NCBI GenBank assembly: GCA_030589895.1
Contig: JAUUZQ010000009.1
Span: forward strand, 1-57,893
Direction of reading: 5' to 3'
DNA from: Bacteroidales bacterium
GTDB lineage: Bacteria > Bacteroidota > Bacteroidia > Bacteroidales > GCA-2748055
Length of the DNA: 57,893 nucleotides
A model generated the notes under the pieces. It did no database searches and was not told where the DNA came from. It worked only from the letters and a program-made list of their open reading frames with translations. Positions 55,239 to 57,893 of this stretch are shown piece after piece; within the stretch, counting starts at the first letter, position 1; each line of letters begins with the position of its first letter. The position numbers were made by a program, and so were the translations under genes.

Positions 55239-57035
55239 ATGAAAAGAATGATTAAAGCATTTGCAGGACTTGCCATGATGCTGGCACTTGTTTCCTGTAA
55301 TCAAAATGGGATAGACAATCCTGAAATCACTATTGAAGAACTGAATCAGCACATTAGTTTCCTGGCATCAGATTCACTAAAAGGGAGAAGACCCGGTACC
55401 ACTGAAGGGAAAATTGCAGCTGAATATATTGCCAACGAACTGATAAGTTACGGATTCAAAGCTTTTGGAGACAAACCTTACCAGGATTTTGAGGTAATTA
55501 CAGAAGTGACAGCCTCAGAGGAAAACAGTTTGAAATTCGGAGGTGTAGAAGCCATATTAAGTGAAGAGTATGTTCCTCTCAGCTACTCAGCCAATAGTAG
55601 TCATGAAGGCTCAGTAGTCTTTTGCGGATATGGATTTGATATCGAAACTGAAGATATCAGATGGAATGATTTCAATATGGATCTTAACGGTAAGTGGGCC
55701 ATGATTCTCCTGGGAGATCCTGAACCAAATAATCCTGACAGCAAATTTATTCCTTATGCCAATGGAAAAAACAAGGTGATAAGTGCAAAGGACCATGGAG
55801 CTGCCGGAGTTATCTTTATTTCAGGTATAGAATTTGACCGCAAGGATGAATTGACAGGATTGGAGATTGATCAGACCAACACAAATCTTGGGATTCCTGT
55901 TTTTCATATCAAAAGAGAACTGGCTAATCAGATCATTGCAGAATCTGAGAAAAATATCATCGGACTGGAGCAGACGCTGAATACTCAGATGAAACCAGCC
56001 ACTTTCAGCTGCAATACAATTGTTAGCGGGAATTCAAAAGTTATAAATAAGAAAGTAAATACCCAGAATGTAGTGGTTTGGATAGAAGGAAATGATCCCG
56101 AATTGAAAAATGAGTATATCCTTATGGGCGGACACTATGACCACCTGGGATTTGGCGGAAAATATACTTCATCCAGAAAGCCGGACACTATTGCAGTACA
56201 TTACGGAGCTGACGACAATGCATCAGGTATAGCATCACTTATTGAGGCCGGAGAGTACCTTGGATCAATAAAGGATTCATTGAAGAGGAGTATAATTATT
56301 GTTGCTTTTGGAGCGGAAGAGATCGGTATTCTGGGTTCAAAGCACCTAACTGCAAATTCTCCTGTGGAGATTGGAGAGATAAGTGCCATGATCAATGTTG
56401 ACATGATTGGACGCTTAAAAGAATCTAAGGACCTGCTGATTGGCGGTGTAGGATCTTCTGTTGAAGGAGAAGATATGCTGAACGAAATTGTGGGAGAGCG
56501 TGACTTGAATCTCTCCTTCTCATACAATGGCTTAGGTCCTTCCGATCACGCCGCATTTTACATAGAGGACATCCCTGTTTTCTTTTTCTCAACAGGAGCA
56601 CATGAAGATTACCATACCCCTGAAGATGTGATTGAGAAGATTAATTTTGAGGGACTGAAAACCATTTCAGAATATGTAACTGACTTTGCTGTTACATTGA
56701 TAAACAATGAGAAATCACTGACTTTCCAGGAAGCTGGTCCGAAAGTAAATGAAAATACAAGCCGAAGATCTAAGGTAAAATTGGGAATAATGCCCAACTT
56801 TGGCAAATCTGACACCAAAGGTTTAAGAATCGATGGTATCACACCCGGGGGATCTGCAGATCTCGCAGGCATGGAAAAAGGAGATATCATTGTGGCCATC
56901 GAAGGCAAACCTGTAGAGAACATATATGAGTATATGGCCAGAATGGGGAACTTGAAACCGGGGATGACCATTACAGTTGATATTGTCAGGAACGAGCTTA
57001 AAGAGGTTGTGATCGTTCAACTTAGCAACCAATAA
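55239..57035 (+). CDS. M28-family metallopeptidase lipoprotein with PA and PDZ domains
   Basis: 598 residues. Lipobox ALVSC (Cys20); a PA-like insert (about 120-250; KWAMILLGDPEPNN); M28 catalytic core with metal ligands GGHYDHLGFGG, YGADDNASG, FGAEEIGILGS, NVDMIGRL and HEDYHTPEDV; and a PDZ domain at about 505-595 (LRIDGITPGGSADLAGMEKG). Aminopeptidase-type enzyme, di-zinc, surface- or periplasm-anchored. It lies 55 bases after the M1 peptidase; together they can take peptides down to amino acids. Confidence 0.92.
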   Translation: MKRMIKAFAGLAMMLALVSCNQNGIDNPEITIEELNQHISFLASDSLKGRRPGTTEGKIAAEYIANELISYGFKAFGDKPYQDFEVITEVTASEENSLKFGGVEAILSEEYVPLSYSANSSHEGSVVFCGYGFDIETEDIRWNDFNMDLNGKWAMILLGDPEPNNPDSKFIPYANGKNKVISAKDHGAAGVIFISGIEFDRKDELTGLEIDQTNTNLGIPVFHIKRELANQIIAESEKNIIGLEQTLNTQMKPATFSCNTIVSGNSKVINKKVNTQNVVVWIEGNDPELKNEYILMGGHYDHLGFGGKYTSSRKPDTIAVHYGADDNASGIASLIEAGEYLGSIKDSLKRSIIIVAFGAEEIGILGSKHLTANSPVEIGEISAMINVDMIGRLKESKDLLIGGVGSSVEGEDMLNEIVGERDLNLSFSYNGLGPSDHAAFYIEDIPVFFFSTGAHEDYHTPEDVIEKINFEGLKTISEYVTDFAVTLINNEKSLTFQEAGPKVNENTSRRSKVKLGIMPNFGKSDTKGLRIDGITPGGSADLAGMEKGDIIVAIEGKPVENIYEYMARMGNLKPGMTITVDIVRNELKEVVIVQLSNQ

Positions 57036-57081
57036 ATAAAGTCTCAAAAGCAATAACTTATTGAAAATTAAATTTTATACC

Positions 57082-57893
57082 ATGAAAAAATACTTGTTAA
57101 TCCTTTTAGCCGCATTTTTATTTTCCTCTTTCACAAATGACAAACCAGCCTATCTGCTTTATGATCAGGATGGGAAGAAGATAAAATATTCAAAAATGAT
57201 CAAAGCATTTGAAGATGCCGATATCATCTTCTTTGGCGAATTGCATACCGATCCCATTGCACACTGGATGCAGTTTGAATTGACAAAAGAGCTATACAAT
57301 ATGAAACAAGAAGGGTTGATTATTGGTGCAGAGATGTTTGAGTCAGACAACCAACTGATCCTTAATGAGTATCTAAAAGGTTTGTATAAGGAAGATAAGT
57401 TTAAGGTAGAATTGAAGTTGTGGAAAAACTATGAAACAGACTATAAACCGGTTGTGGAATTTGCAAAGGAGAACAACATTCCATATATCGCCACCAATAT
57501 CCCCCGCCGCTATGCAAACATGGTAATGAAAAAAGGCTTTGAAAGTCTTGACAGTCTTACAAACGAGGCAAAAAAATACATTGCCCCCCTGCCCATTTTG
57601 TATGATCCGGAAGTGAAGTGCTATAAGTCAATGCTCACCATGGATATTCCCATGGCCAAAGGTGCTTCAAAAATGGATACGAAAGAGGGAGAAATGATGC
57701 AGAAAGATTCTGTTGAGGTGAAAGGAAATCATGGAGAAATGATGCAGAAAGATTCTGTTGAGGTAAAAGAAAAGGGTATGCATGAAAAAGGAATGGGCAA
57801 ACCGGAAAAAGGGGTGGCTTCACATTCTTTAGAAAATCTTCCCAAAGCGCAGGCAGCCAAAGATGCTACTATGGCCTACTTTATAATGGAAAA
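57082..57893 (+). CDS. ChaN-family protein (partial, right window edge)
   Basis: 270 residues seen, no stop before the edge. Signal peptide MKKYLLILLAAFLFSSF, no lipobox. ChaN/DUF399 features: DADIIFFGELHTDPIAHWMQ, EGLIIGAEMFESDNQ and YIATNIPRRYANMV. ChaN proteins are heme/iron-related in some species; function here is inferred. An unusual Met/Lys/His-rich insert (about 190-250) contains a duplicated 15-residue unit (GEMMQKDSVEVK twice). Confidence 0.83.
   Translation, partial: MKKYLLILLAAFLFSSFTNDKPAYLLYDQDGKKIKYSKMIKAFEDADIIFFGELHTDPIAHWMQFELTKELYNMKQEGLIIGAEMFESDNQLILNEYLKGLYKEDKFKVELKLWKNYETDYKPVVEFAKENNIPYIATNIPRRYANMVMKKGFESLDSLTNEAKKYIAPLPILYDPEVKCYKSMLTMDIPMAKGASKMDTKEGEMMQKDSVEVKGNHGEMMQKDSVEVKEKGMHEKGMGKPEKGVASHSLENLPKAQAAKDATMAYFIME
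57688..57764 (+). repeat. 45-bp period tandem duplication within the ChaN-like gene
   Basis: Two identical 32-bp copies (57688-57719 and 57733-57764), 45 bases apart and in frame (15 codons). Encodes a low-complexity segment; copy number may vary. Confidence 0.85.

Overview
The window looks like chromosomal DNA from a free-living, probably marine or particle-degrading Bacteroidota (Bacteroidia/Marinilabiliales-like). The evidence is a SusC/SusD pair, a hybrid two-component regulator (HTCS), several proteins with type IX secretion (T9SS) C-terminal sorting domains, sulfatases, promoters with the Bacteroidota -7 element TAnnTTTG, and few Shine-Dalgarno sites. I see no rRNA, tRNA or CRISPR array. 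No species is claimed.

Layout: (1) 1-4939, a Cu/Ag-type RND efflux operon (CusA-like pump cut by the window edge, TolC-like channel, metal-binding adaptor) closed by a terminator. (2) 5.1-8.3 kb, a decayed GH3 glycosidase, an Omp85-type barrel and a serine-hydrolase lipoprotein. (3) 8.5-13.05 kb, minus strand: response regulator, TPR/YaiO-like barrel, HEAT-repeat membrane protein and GT2 synthase, read as an exopolysaccharide synthesis/export operon. The GT2 gene stops right after a lysine/A-rich tract, and a 58-codon Glu-rich tail continues in the -1 frame. (4) 13.4-20.3 kb, secreted proteins: C69 peptidase, CotH-like protein, a T9SS repeat protein and a second serine hydrolase. (5) 20.3-21.4 kb, an archaeal-type ATPase.

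(6) 21.5-45.5 kb, a sulfatase-rich polysaccharide utilization locus (PUL): HTCS plus T9SS sulfatase on the minus strand; then SusC, SusD, a PKD/LamG lipoprotein, an Asp-box propeller/PKD/LamG protein, a sulfatase, a GH109-like oxidoreductase-fold enzyme, another sulfatase and a LamG/PKD protein on the plus strand. The likely scheme is HTCS sensing, surface capture by LamG proteins, extracellular and periplasmic desulfation, SusCD import and removal of an amino sugar by the GH109-like enzyme. The substrate is unknown but probably a sulfated glycan.

The main discovery is that this PUL is bracketed by direct repeats. The end of the second serine hydrolase, its ATPase neighbour and the following spacer (20151-21548) recur as an internally deleted scar at 45555-45897. 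The coding part of the scar differs only by synonymous changes. This points to a roughly 24-kb island that arrived by recombination with a diverged relative.

(7) 45.9-50.3 kb, a patchwork: a possible transposase remnant, three 33-bp repeats before an AAA/DUF4143 ATPase, a methyltransferase, a broken HigA-like antitoxin beside a perfect palindrome, and a DUF2975 membrane protein with its small XRE regulator. (8) 50.4-57.9 kb, a CBM9/DUF5916 barrel, an M1 metallopeptidase, an M28/PDZ lipoprotein peptidase and a ChaN-like gene cut by the right edge.
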